Assembly (NCBI GenBank): GCA_017303565.1
Contig: JAFLCM010000166.1
Coordinates: 1 to 5,907 of the forward strand
DNA length: 5,907 bases
Origin: Planctomycetota bacterium
GTDB taxonomy: Bacteria; Planctomycetota; Phycisphaerae; Phycisphaerales; UBA1924
Direction: 5' to 3'
The translations under genes and the position numbers were made by a program. How positions within the stretch are numbered: the stretch's first letter is position 1; the number at the start of each line of letters is the position of its first letter. The notes beneath the pieces were generated by a model. The model was not told the origin of the DNA. It searched no databases and saw only the letters and a program-made list of their open reading frames with translations. Positions 1-4,817 of the stretch are shown piece after piece.

Positions 1-111
1 CTTGAGCGGGTCGAGACGGCTCAGCTCAGGTTGCAGTGCCTTCATGGAGAAATTCCAGCTACCGAGAAAAAAAGGCGACAGCAGGGTTGCTGCGACCAGC
101 GCGGCAAACAA
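1..111 (-). CDS. Possible 5' end of a minus-strand gene running off the left edge; unidentified
   Basis: Read on the minus strand from a TTG at 111-109, an uninterrupted frame of 37 codons runs to the window edge. It begins with a hydrophobic stretch (LFAALVAATLLSPFFLG) followed by a more polar part (SMKALQPELSRLDPLK), which resembles a signal peptide or membrane anchor leading into a mature domain. An in-frame ATG lies at 45-43. No ATG precedes the hydrophobic part, the upstream in-frame stop lies around 141, and no Shine-Dalgarno is visible. Base composition here is less GC-rich than in the neighbours. The frame could be a chance reading in the region upstream of the Nfu gene. No function can be given. 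Confidence 0.3.
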   Translation of the reverse strand, partial: MFAALVAATLLSPFFLGSWNFSMKALQPELSRLDPLK

Positions 112-157
112 TGGGACAAAAATCAGGCACCCCCCGCCCCGCTATCATCCCCCACGC

Positions 158-433
158 ATGAAGCAGGCCGCCCACCCATCCCACGCCCCCACCGCCGGCG
201 GCCCCTCGCTCCGAGACCGCGTCCAGCGCGTCATCGACGCCATCCGCCCCGCCGTCCAGAACGACGGCGGCGACCTCGAACTCGTCGAAGTCACCGACGC
301 CGGCCTCGTCCGCGTCCGCTTCCACGGTGCCTGCGTCGGCTGCCCCTCCTCCGCCATGACCCTCAAAATCGGCATCGAGCGGAACCTCAAGCAGCACGTC
401 CCCGAGGTCACCGAGGTCCAGGCCGCCAACTGA
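158..433 (+). CDS. Nfu-type Fe-S cluster scaffold/carrier protein (NifU C-terminal domain)
   Basis: This encodes a 91-residue protein made almost entirely of the NifU C-terminal (Nfu) domain, a cytoplasmic module that binds a [4Fe-4S] cluster at a dimer interface and passes it to client proteins. The signature is clear: the helix containing RVIDAIRPAVQNDGGDLELV (about residues 24-43), then the strand VRVRFHGACVGCPSS with the cluster-binding CxxC at C59 and C62, then a final helix (MTLKIGIERNLKQHV). There is no N-terminal IscU-like domain and no degenerate A-type domain as in E. coli NfuA, so this is the minimal form. The frame stays open upstream to base 2, but that part is low in GC, lacks domain similarity and the ATG at 158 directly precedes the domain. 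No Shine-Dalgarno precedes that ATG. A TATCAT at 143-148 could be a -10 box, which would give a nearly leaderless mRNA. It is apparently a single-gene unit. Confidence 0.9.
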   Translation: MKQAAHPSHAPTAGGPSLRDRVQRVIDAIRPAVQNDGGDLELVEVTDAGLVRVRFHGACVGCPSSAMTLKIGIERNLKQHVPEVTEVQAAN

Positions 434-449
434 GACCATCCTCCGGTCG

Positions 450-468
450 CCCCGGTCTCCGACCGGGG
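450..468. repeat. Palindromic hairpin repeat, copy A
   Basis: CCCCGGT, loop CTCCG, ACCGGGG forms a perfect 7-bp stem 17 bases after the Nfu stop codon. The core GGT-CTCCG-ACC is shared with copy B (482-500) and the copy behind csrA (1029-1051). The loop is asymmetric, so copies have an orientation. Confidence 0.75.
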
Positions 469-481
469 TCGCATCAGGTGG

Positions 482-500
482 CCCCGGTCTCCGACCGGGG
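482..500. repeat. Palindromic hairpin repeat, copy B
   Basis: This has the same 19 bases as copy A: CCCCGGT, CTCCG, ACCGGGG. It is preceded by CAGGTGGC (475-482), which also precedes the copy at 1029-1051, so the repeated unit is longer than the stem-loop alone. Confidence 0.75.
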
Positions 501-566
501 TCGGCGGGGTCGCGGGGTCGCCACGAGCGCGTTCCCCCCGCCCGCGGGAAACAAGGACAGGCGTCT

Positions 567-587
567 GCACGGGTCGGAGACCCGTGC
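567..587. repeat. Palindromic hairpin repeat, copy C (inverted orientation)
   Basis: GCACGGGT, loop CGGAG, ACCCGTGC forms a perfect 8-bp stem. The loop is the reverse complement of CTCCG, so this copy is inverted relative to copies A, B and D. Its arms match the GCACGGGT arms of the copy behind csrA, not the CCCCGGT arms of A and B. Confidence 0.75.
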
Positions 588-620
588 CACCAAGACCCGT
601 GCCACCGGGAGCCGTGCCGG
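578..620. repeat. Decaying tandem direct repeat of the hairpin arm, period 15
   Basis: AGACCCGTGCCACC occurs at 578-591 and again exactly at 593-606, with a degenerate third unit (GGAGCCGTGCCGG) at 608-620. The unit is the right arm of copy C plus its flank. This looks like slippage or partial duplication of a repeat end and not an independent element. Confidence 0.65.
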
Positions 621-738
621 CGCTTCCCTTGTTGGTCGGGTGTGCCACCGGGGGACAGCCTCTGGAATCCCCCGGATTTCCGCCGCTTCGCGCTTGGACC
701 CGACGGATTCTCAGGTACCATTTCCGGTGGTGGTGGTC

Positions 739-778
739 GATCCCCGACGCCGGTGGGCAAGCCGGCGTCGCGGGGATC
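739..778 (+). promoter_or_regulatory. Long hairpin in the csrA leader region
   Basis: GATCCCC plus GACGCCGG (739-753) pairs with CCGGCGTC (762-769) and GGGGATC (772-778), leaving an 8-base loop and a 2-base bulge, 15 bp in all. No T-run follows, so it is unlikely to be an intrinsic terminator. It ends 10 bases before the csrA Shine-Dalgarno, so it could shape the leader RNA. It may instead be a second type of intergenic repeat. The structure is plain in the sequence; the role is inference. Confidence 0.5.
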
Positions 779-783
779 GCAAC

Positions 784-796
784 GGACAGGAGGTCC
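784..796 (+). promoter_or_regulatory. csrA ribosome-binding site inside a CsrA-type hairpin
   Basis: GGAC (784-787), loop AGGAG (788-792) and GTCC (793-796) form a perfect 4-bp stem with the Shine-Dalgarno GGAGG (789-793) mostly in the loop, five bases before the ATG. CsrA proteins bind GGA in the loops of short hairpins. A second ANGGA match (ACGGA, 782-786) overlaps the left arm. This predicts that CsrA blocks its own translation, as E. coli CsrA does. The Shine-Dalgarno itself is certain; regulation is inferred. Confidence 0.65.
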
Positions 797-798
797 CC

Positions 799-1020
799 AT
801 GCTGGTGATTACCCGGCGTGAAGGCGAAGAGGTGGTGATCGGCGATCCCAAGAGCCCGCTCGGCGTCGTCCGCATCGCCAGCATTAAGGGCGACCGCGTC
901 CGCATCGCCTTCGATTTCCCACGCGATGTCGCCGTCAACCGCAGCGAAATCGCCGAACAGATCGCCGCCGAGACCCCCCAGGTCGTCGCCAAAATCGAAA
1001 AAGGCATCGCGATTTCCTGA
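799..1020 (+). CDS. csrA: Carbon storage regulator CsrA, RNA-binding translational regulator
   Basis: This encodes a 73-residue CsrA/RsmA-family protein. The family forms a domain-swapped dimer that binds GGA motifs in mRNA leaders and blocks or alters translation, commonly of flagellar, biofilm and carbon-metabolism genes. The start MLVITRREGEEVVIGD matches the family N-terminus, with R6 and R7 conserved. GVVRIASIKGDRVRIAF and the segment DVAVNRSEI follow, where V46 and R48 correspond to the RNA-contacting V42 and R44 of E. coli CsrA. The C-terminus is slightly longer than the 61 residues of E. coli. The ATG is fixed by a strong AGGAGG five to six bases upstream, one of only two clear Shine-Dalgarno sites in the window. 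No fliW, the CsrA antagonist often linked to it, is visible, but fliM lies 2.7 kb away. A hairpin repeat follows eight bases after the stop. Confidence 0.96.
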   Translation: MLVITRREGEEVVIGDPKSPLGVVRIASIKGDRVRIAFDFPRDVAVNRSEIAEQIAAETPQVVAKIEKGIAIS

Positions 1021-1028
1021 CACCAGGT

Positions 1029-1051
1029 GGCACGGGTCTCCGACCCGTGCC
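1029..1051. repeat. Palindromic hairpin repeat, copy D, directly behind csrA
   Basis: GGCACGGGT, loop CTCCG, ACCCGTGCC forms a perfect 9-bp stem beginning eight bases past the csrA stop. The loop orientation matches copies A and B, and the arm sequence matches copy C. There is no T-run after it. It may stabilise the 3' end of csrA mRNA or assist termination. Confidence 0.75.
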
Positions 1052-1139
1052 GGCGGGCGCGAAAATCCTGCAACACGCGCCGATCCAGACACCACACCAG
1101 GCGGCGGCTGTTGCCCCCCTCGGAACCCCCTCGCAGACC

Positions 1140-1174
1140 CCCAAAACGACAACCGCCGACCCATCGGTCGGCGG
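1140..1174 (-). terminator. Rho-independent terminator of the tRNA-Gly gene
   Basis: On the minus strand, nine bases after the tRNA 3' end, CCGCCGACC (1174-1166), a 4-base loop and GGTCGGCGG (1161-1153) form a perfect 9-bp stem, followed by the T-rich TTGTCGTTTT. On the plus strand no T-run follows the stem, so it acts on the minus strand. Confidence 0.75.
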
Positions 1175-1182
1175 CGTCTCAA

Positions 1183-1254
1183 AGCGGGTGAACGGATTCG
1201 AACCGTCGACTTTCACGTTGGCAACGTGACGCTCTACCACTGAGCTACACCCGC
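1183..1254 (-). tRNA. tRNA-Gly, anticodon GCC
   Basis: The full cloverleaf can be drawn. The acceptor stem is GCGGGTG/CACCCGC (7 bp), then TA, the D-stem GCTC/GAGC, the anticodon stem TCACG/CGTGA with loop TTGCCAA, a five-base variable loop, and the T-stem GACGG/CCGTT (one G-U pair) with loop TTCGAAT. The anticodon GCC (1222-1220) reads glycine GGC/GGT codons, which fits a GC-rich genome. The discriminator base is U. The CCA end is not encoded, so it must be added after transcription. The 72-nt gene has its own promoter and terminator. Confidence 0.97.
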
Positions 1255-1292
1255 AGGGTGTCCCCCTTTGCTTTCGGCATCGGGGGAGGGAA

Positions 1293-1321
1293 AAAATAGC
1301 CCGACACGGGCGGATTGTCAA
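1293..1321 (-). promoter_or_regulatory. Sigma70-type promoter of tRNA-Gly
   Basis: On the minus strand TTGACA (1321-1316) is followed by a 17-base spacer and TATTTT (1298-1293). The -35 box is consensus, the spacing is optimal and the -10 matches at four of six positions. Transcription would start near 1286, about 30 bases before the mature tRNA. The spacer carries a small GCCCG-TGT-CGGGC hairpin whose following T-run is the -10 box. Confidence 0.8.
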
Positions 1322-1371
1322 AGGCCCACGCCGATCCAGCCCGTCGGCACCGGCCCAACCCGCCACACCCG

Positions 1372-1395
1372 AAAAAAACCCGTTTCTCACGGATT
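1372..1395 (-). terminator. Rho-independent terminator overlapping the dsbD stop codon
   Basis: On the minus strand AATCCGT (1395-1389), loop GAGAA and ACGGGTT (1383-1377) pair over 7 bp with one G-U, and the T-run continues to 1372, giving seven T in a row. The stem includes the last sense codons and the first base of the TGA stop, so transcription ends almost at the end of the reading frame. Confidence 0.75.
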
Positions 1396-3471
1396 GGTCG
1401 AAGGTGCCGCTCTGGCCGCCGCCGCAGTCGCCGACCCGCCCCGGGCCGCCCGGATCGCTTCGAGCACCTGCTCCGACCGGTAGGCGTTGCTCTTGAACAC
1501 CACCTCGCCAGTCCCCGGCTTCAGGACCACCAGCAGCGGGATCCCCACCTCGTTCAGTTCCGCCAGCGCCTTCCAGCCCGGAGCGCTCTTGGCCGTCACG
1601 TCCACCTTCACGGGCGCGACGCCCGGCGCGTTCATCTCCTTCACGACCGCCGCGGTCCTGAGCATCGTCTGCTCCAGCGCCTTGCAGTTCAGGCACCAGT
1701 CCGCCGTGAAGTCGAGCACCACCACGTTGCCTTCTTTCGACAGGCGCTGCACCAGCGCCGCGTCGTAATCCTGCCACGGGATCGGGTCGCGCCGCGTCAT
1801 GTTCACCGCCAGCAATGTCGGCACACCCACCAGCAGCACCGCCAGCACCGCCACCGCGAAGCGCTTGCCGAACGCCGGCGTGATCTTGAACGTCCGCACC
1901 AGCATCCACAGCCCCGTCGCCGCCGCTACCAGCGCGATGCCCCACCACATCGCCGCCGCGATCCACTTCGCGCCCGGCAGCATCCCCAGCGCCGCGTTGC
2001 CCAGGAAGAACAGCGACACCGCGATCATCAACCCGCCCATTACCTGCTTGAGCAGGTCGCTCCCCGCCCCGGCACTCGGCATCCTGCTCACGAGTTTCGG
2101 GTTCGCCGCCAAGATGAAGTACGGCACCGCCATCCCCAGCCCGATCGCCCCGAACACGCTCAAAACCATCGTCGGGTTCCGCGTCTGCGCCGCCCACGCC
2201 GCCGCCGTCCCCATCAAGGGTGCCGTGCACGGCGTCGCCAGAATCGCCGTCAGAATCCCGAACATGAAAGACCCCGTCGCCGTCTCCTGCTTCGGGTTCA
2301 GCAGGTACACGCTCTGCGGCAGGCTCACCGTGAACGCCCCGAACATCCCCAGCCCCATCACCAGGATGAACACCCCGATCCCCAGGATCACGATCGGGTA
2401 ACTGAACAGCGAACTGATCGCCGTGAACCCCGAGATCGTCAGGATCAGAACGCCCAGAACGAGCCAGAACGCCACCACACCCGCCGACATCACCGTGCCC
2501 AGGTACAGGCACTTCGCCGGGTTCCCCGCCGAGTTGGCCAGCCCCATGATCTTCAGCGGAATGACCGGCAGCACACACGGCGTGAAGTTCAGCAGAATCC
2601 CACCCACGAACGCCACAAAGAGCAGCAGCGCCAGCCCCGTCCCGCGCGGGTCGATCGTGAACACCCAGCCGAACACATCGAAGCGGATCCCCTGCGACGC
2701 CGCTCCCCCGCCCGACACCGCCGCCGCCACACCCTTGCCCGCCCGCAGCGCGGCGATCCGCTGAACATCAAATCCCTTGAACAGTTCCGCATCCCCGGTG
2801 CTCGGCGTCATCGTCGCCGCCTTCTCCAGCGACACCACCTCCACCGGCACCTCGACCGTGACTTCCTCCGGCGCGAAACACATCTTCTCGTTGCACGCCT
2901 GGAACGACGCGATGACCTTGATCGTCCTTGCCCCCAGCGCCGCGTCCGCCTTCACCACCAGCGGGATGAACGCCACCGCCTTCCCCTCGTAGCACTCCAC
3001 CGTGATCGTCGGCTTCGCGCCCGAAGGGTCCGCCACCTTGCCCGGCTTGGTCGCGGGGTACTGCGTGGCCCCCACCGCCGACACCCACTCCGGCTGCTCC
3101 GCCAGCCCGATCACCGTCCGGATCGCGAACTCCGCCACGTCCGCCGGCAGCACCTCCTTCTCGCCCTCCGCTGGGGCCGCGGGCCAGGTGTGGAAGTGCT
3201 CCGCGTGATCGAGCACCACCGCGACCACCACGTCCCCATCGGGCGTCACCCACGGACGCATCGCCGTCGCGCTCACCTTCACCGGCGCATCCGAAGCACG
3301 CTCATCCGCCGGTGCTTCAGGCTCCGCCGCCGCCGTCGCGGTCGTCGCGGGGTCTCTGCTCGGCCCCGCCAGCGCGGGCGTCTGCGGAGCGGCCACCAGC
3401 CCGGCCAGCACCAGCAGGGTCAGCAGCATCGCCAGGGGGAAACGGCTCGTCATGGCTCGATTGGTCTTCAT
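1387..3471 (-). CDS. dsbD: DsbD-type thiol:disulfide interchange protein
   Basis: This encodes 694 residues with the full three-part DsbD layout. DsbD carries electrons from cytoplasmic thioredoxin across the inner membrane to periplasmic substrates such as DsbC/DsbG-type isomerases and the cytochrome c maturation pathway. A signal peptide (about 1-36) is followed by an Ala/Pro-rich linker and a periplasmic immunoglobulin-like domain (about 60-215) with its redox pair C193/C198 in FQACNEKMCFAPE. The multi-helix membrane domain (about 275-555) holds the paired cysteines of NFTPCVLPVIPLK (C299) and LATPCTAPLMG (C415). The C-terminal thioredoxin domain (about 565-675) has WCLNC (C593, C596) and the cis-proline in GIPLL (P645). 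All six catalytic cysteines are present, so it should be active. The start is uncertain: ATG at 3471 or the in-frame ATG at 3453, neither with a Shine-Dalgarno, and both keep the signal peptide. It is transcribed alone, divergently from fliM, and ends in a terminator that overlaps its stop. Confidence 0.94.
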   Translation of the reverse strand: MKTNRAMTSRFPLAMLLTLLVLAGLVAAPQTPALAGPSRDPATTATAAAEPEAPADERASDAPVKVSATAMRPWVTPDGDVVVAVVLDHAEHFHTWPAAPAEGEKEVLPADVAEFAIRTVIGLAEQPEWVSAVGATQYPATKPGKVADPSGAKPTITVECYEGKAVAFIPLVVKADAALGARTIKVIASFQACNEKMCFAPEEVTVEVPVEVVSLEKAATMTPSTGDAELFKGFDVQRIAALRAGKGVAAAVSGGGAASQGIRFDVFGWVFTIDPRGTGLALLLFVAFVGGILLNFTPCVLPVIPLKIMGLANSAGNPAKCLYLGTVMSAGVVAFWLVLGVLILTISGFTAISSLFSYPIVILGIGVFILVMGLGMFGAFTVSLPQSVYLLNPKQETATGSFMFGILTAILATPCTAPLMGTAAAWAAQTRNPTMVLSVFGAIGLGMAVPYFILAANPKLVSRMPSAGAGSDLLKQVMGGLMIAVSLFFLGNAALGMLPGAKWIAAAMWWGIALVAAATGLWMLVRTFKITPAFGKRFAVAVLAVLLVGVPTLLAVNMTRRDPIPWQDYDAALVQRLSKEGNVVVLDFTADWCLNCKALEQTMLRTAAVVKEMNAPGVAPVKVDVTAKSAPGWKALAELNEVGIPLLVVLKPGTGEVVFKSNAYRSEQVLEAIRAARGGSATAAAARAAPSTNP

Positions 3472-3649
3472 AGTGTGGGCGAATCGTACGGCTTGCCTCG
3501 GGCACGCCCCGGGGAACCGCGCCGGGCCACTTTGGATGTTCACCTCTTCGATGCCGGGTCTACCGCCCAGCGTTCGATCGGTCGCCAACCCGTCGCGGCT
3601 CGCCCGTCCCGCGCCCGCGCCGGGTCCTTCAAGCCCGCGCCAGCCCCCG

Positions 3650-3657
3650 GCCGATAG
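3650..3657 (+). promoter_or_regulatory. Possible flagellar sigma28-like -10 element upstream of fliM
   Basis: GCCGATAG matches seven of eight bases of the sigma28 -10 consensus GCCGATAA and would start transcription about 40 bases before the fliM ATG. The -35 side is poor: TCAAG at 3629-3633 is only partly similar to TAAAG and sits about two bases too far away. Chance is a real alternative. Confidence 0.25.
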
Positions 3658-3706
3658 CAACACCCGGAAATCCCCCAAACCAGCCGTCCCGCGCGCCCGC
3701 TCCCCC

Positions 3707-4723
3707 ATGGTCGACGTCCTTGACCAATCAGAAGTCGATGCACTCCTCGCCGCCGTCGACACCGGCGAGGTGCAGGAGTCCGCGCAGCAACTGACGATCT
3801 TCAGCCGCACCCGCAAGAACCTCGAGGGCGTCGAGGTCCGACCCTACGACTTCAAGCGCCCCGAACGCGTCAGCAAGGACCAGATGCGGGCGATCCAGAC
3901 GCTCCACGAGTCCTTCGCCCGAAACTTCGGCGCCTCCCTCTCCGGCTTCCTCCGCACCATCGTCGAGGTCAAGGTCTCCAACTGCGAGCAGATGACCTAC
4001 TCGGAGTTCATCGCCGGCCTCCCCAACCCCACCAGTTTCAACCTCCTCACCGCCGAGCCGCTCGAGGGCCGCGTCTGCCTCGAGGTCAGCCCCCTCATCA
4101 TCTACCCCATCATCGACCGCCTCCTCGGCGGCACCAACTCGGAACTCTTCATCCCCCAGCGCCCCCTCACCGTCATCGAGACCCGCCTCATCAGCAAGGT
4201 CATCGACCGCGCCCTCGACGGGCTCAAGGACGCGTGGGACGGCGTGAAAACCCTCGACTTCAAACTCACCGACTCCGAAAGCAACCCCCAGCTCGTCCTC
4301 ATCGTCGCGCCCAACGAGGTCGTCGTCGTCATCGGCTTCGAACTCAAGATGGCCAACCGCGCCGGCACGATGAACATCTGCTACCCCTACGCCGTCATCG
4401 AGCCCATCATCGGCGCCCTCTCCAGCCAGTCCTGGTTCACCAGCGGGAAGCAGACCGCCAACAAGGAGAGCGCCAAGCACGTCGCCGGCCAACTCACCCG
4501 CGCCGCCCTCAGCGTCACCGGCCTGCTCGCCGAGACCACCATCACCCTCCGCGACCTCATGAACCTCGAAGTCGGCGACCTCATCGCCACCGAGAAGCCC
4601 GCCAACCAGCCCGTGGTCCTCTGCGTCGAGGGCGAAAAGAAACTCCTCGCCACCGTCGGCCAGATCAAGGGCAGCAAGGCCCTGAAGGTCCTCCGCCCCG
4701 TGACCGCCAAGGACCGGGTCTAG
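3707..4723 (+). CDS. fliM: Flagellar motor switch protein FliM
   Basis: This encodes 338 residues, the usual FliM length. FliM is the middle layer of the cytoplasmic C-ring; it binds phosphorylated CheY and, with FliG and FliN, sets the direction of rotation. The N-terminus MVDVLDQSEVDALLAAV carries the CheY-binding motif (family LSQxEIDALL). The middle domain (about 45-235) includes FKRPERVSKDQMRAIQTLHESFAR, the segment LPNPTSFNLL and LLGGTNSELF. The C-terminal SpoA domain (about 260-332) includes LRDLMNLEVGDLI and ends in the typical VGQIKGSKALKV. At the GGxG turn this protein has GGTN (141-144), lacking the last glycine. The frame is open far upstream, but the ATG at 3707 directly precedes the CheY motif; it has no Shine-Dalgarno. 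No other flagellar gene lies next to it here: dsbD is divergent and an unrelated gene is convergent. Confidence 0.95.
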   Translation: MVDVLDQSEVDALLAAVDTGEVQESAQQLTIFSRTRKNLEGVEVRPYDFKRPERVSKDQMRAIQTLHESFARNFGASLSGFLRTIVEVKVSNCEQMTYSEFIAGLPNPTSFNLLTAEPLEGRVCLEVSPLIIYPIIDRLLGGTNSELFIPQRPLTVIETRLISKVIDRALDGLKDAWDGVKTLDFKLTDSESNPQLVLIVAPNEVVVVIGFELKMANRAGTMNICYPYAVIEPIIGALSSQSWFTSGKQTANKESAKHVAGQLTRAALSVTGLLAETTITLRDLMNLEVGDLIATEKPANQPVVLCVEGEKKLLATVGQIKGSKALKVLRPVTAKDRV

Positions 4724-4752
4724 GCCCCGTGACACGCCACGAATCCAGGTAC

Positions 4753-4789
4753 CCCGCCGGTCCCCGGCGGGTCCTTCCCCTTCGGGGAA
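4753..4789. terminator. Tandem hairpins between convergent genes, possible bidirectional terminator
   Basis: CCCGCCGG-TCC-CCGGCGGG (4753-4771) is an 8-bp stem, followed three bases later by TTCCCC-TTC-GGGGAA (4775-4789), a 6-bp stem. They sit 29 bases past the fliM stop and 28 bases past the stop of the convergent gene. Neither has a T-run, so they may only slow polymerase or protect mRNA ends. Confidence 0.45.
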
Positions 4790-4817
4790 TCCGCGCCGCG
4801 CAACGGCACGCCGACGC

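Larger units (their letters stand above)
434..798. other. Gene-free region between the Nfu gene and csrA, rich in hairpin repeats
   Basis: I see no credible coding frame in these 365 bases on either strand; the open frames crossing it are composition artefacts with low-complexity translations. It contains two near-identical hairpins just after the Nfu stop codon, a third hairpin with a longer arm at 567-587, decaying direct repeats of that arm up to about 620, and a long hairpin at 739-778 followed by the csrA ribosome-binding site. The first two hairpins could help end Nfu transcription, although no T-run follows them. The csrA promoter presumably lies between 620 and 740, but no convincing -35/-10 pair stands out. 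Confidence 0.7.

Noticed and set aside
450..500. Rho-independent terminator of the Nfu gene
   Set aside because: Both hairpins are strong but no T-run follows either one, so they are listed as repeats.
450..620. A CRISPR array from the repeated hairpins
   Set aside because: The repeats are few, vary in orientation and arm sequence, and are not separated by uniform unique spacers.
31..1020. A 329-codon plus-strand frame ending with CsrA, suggesting a fusion
   Set aside because: Everything before codon 257 is Arg/Pro-rich, overlaps the Nfu gene in another frame and crosses the hairpin repeats; a strong Shine-Dalgarno sets the start at 799.
935..2578. A 547-codon minus-strand open frame crossing csrA, the tRNA and part of dsbD
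   Set aside because: Its translation is Gly/Asp/Arg-rich low complexity and it covers a clear tRNA, csrA and the correct dsbD frame; it is a GC-bias artefact.
1315..3657. A 780-codon plus-strand open frame antisense to dsbD
   Set aside because: The translation is mostly Arg/His/Pro without domain-like features, as expected opposite a GC-rich gene with C or G at third positions.
3728..4735. A 335-codon minus-strand open frame antisense to fliM
   Set aside because: It is an acidic, Gly/Asp/Glu-rich low-complexity translation; fliM on the other strand is certain.
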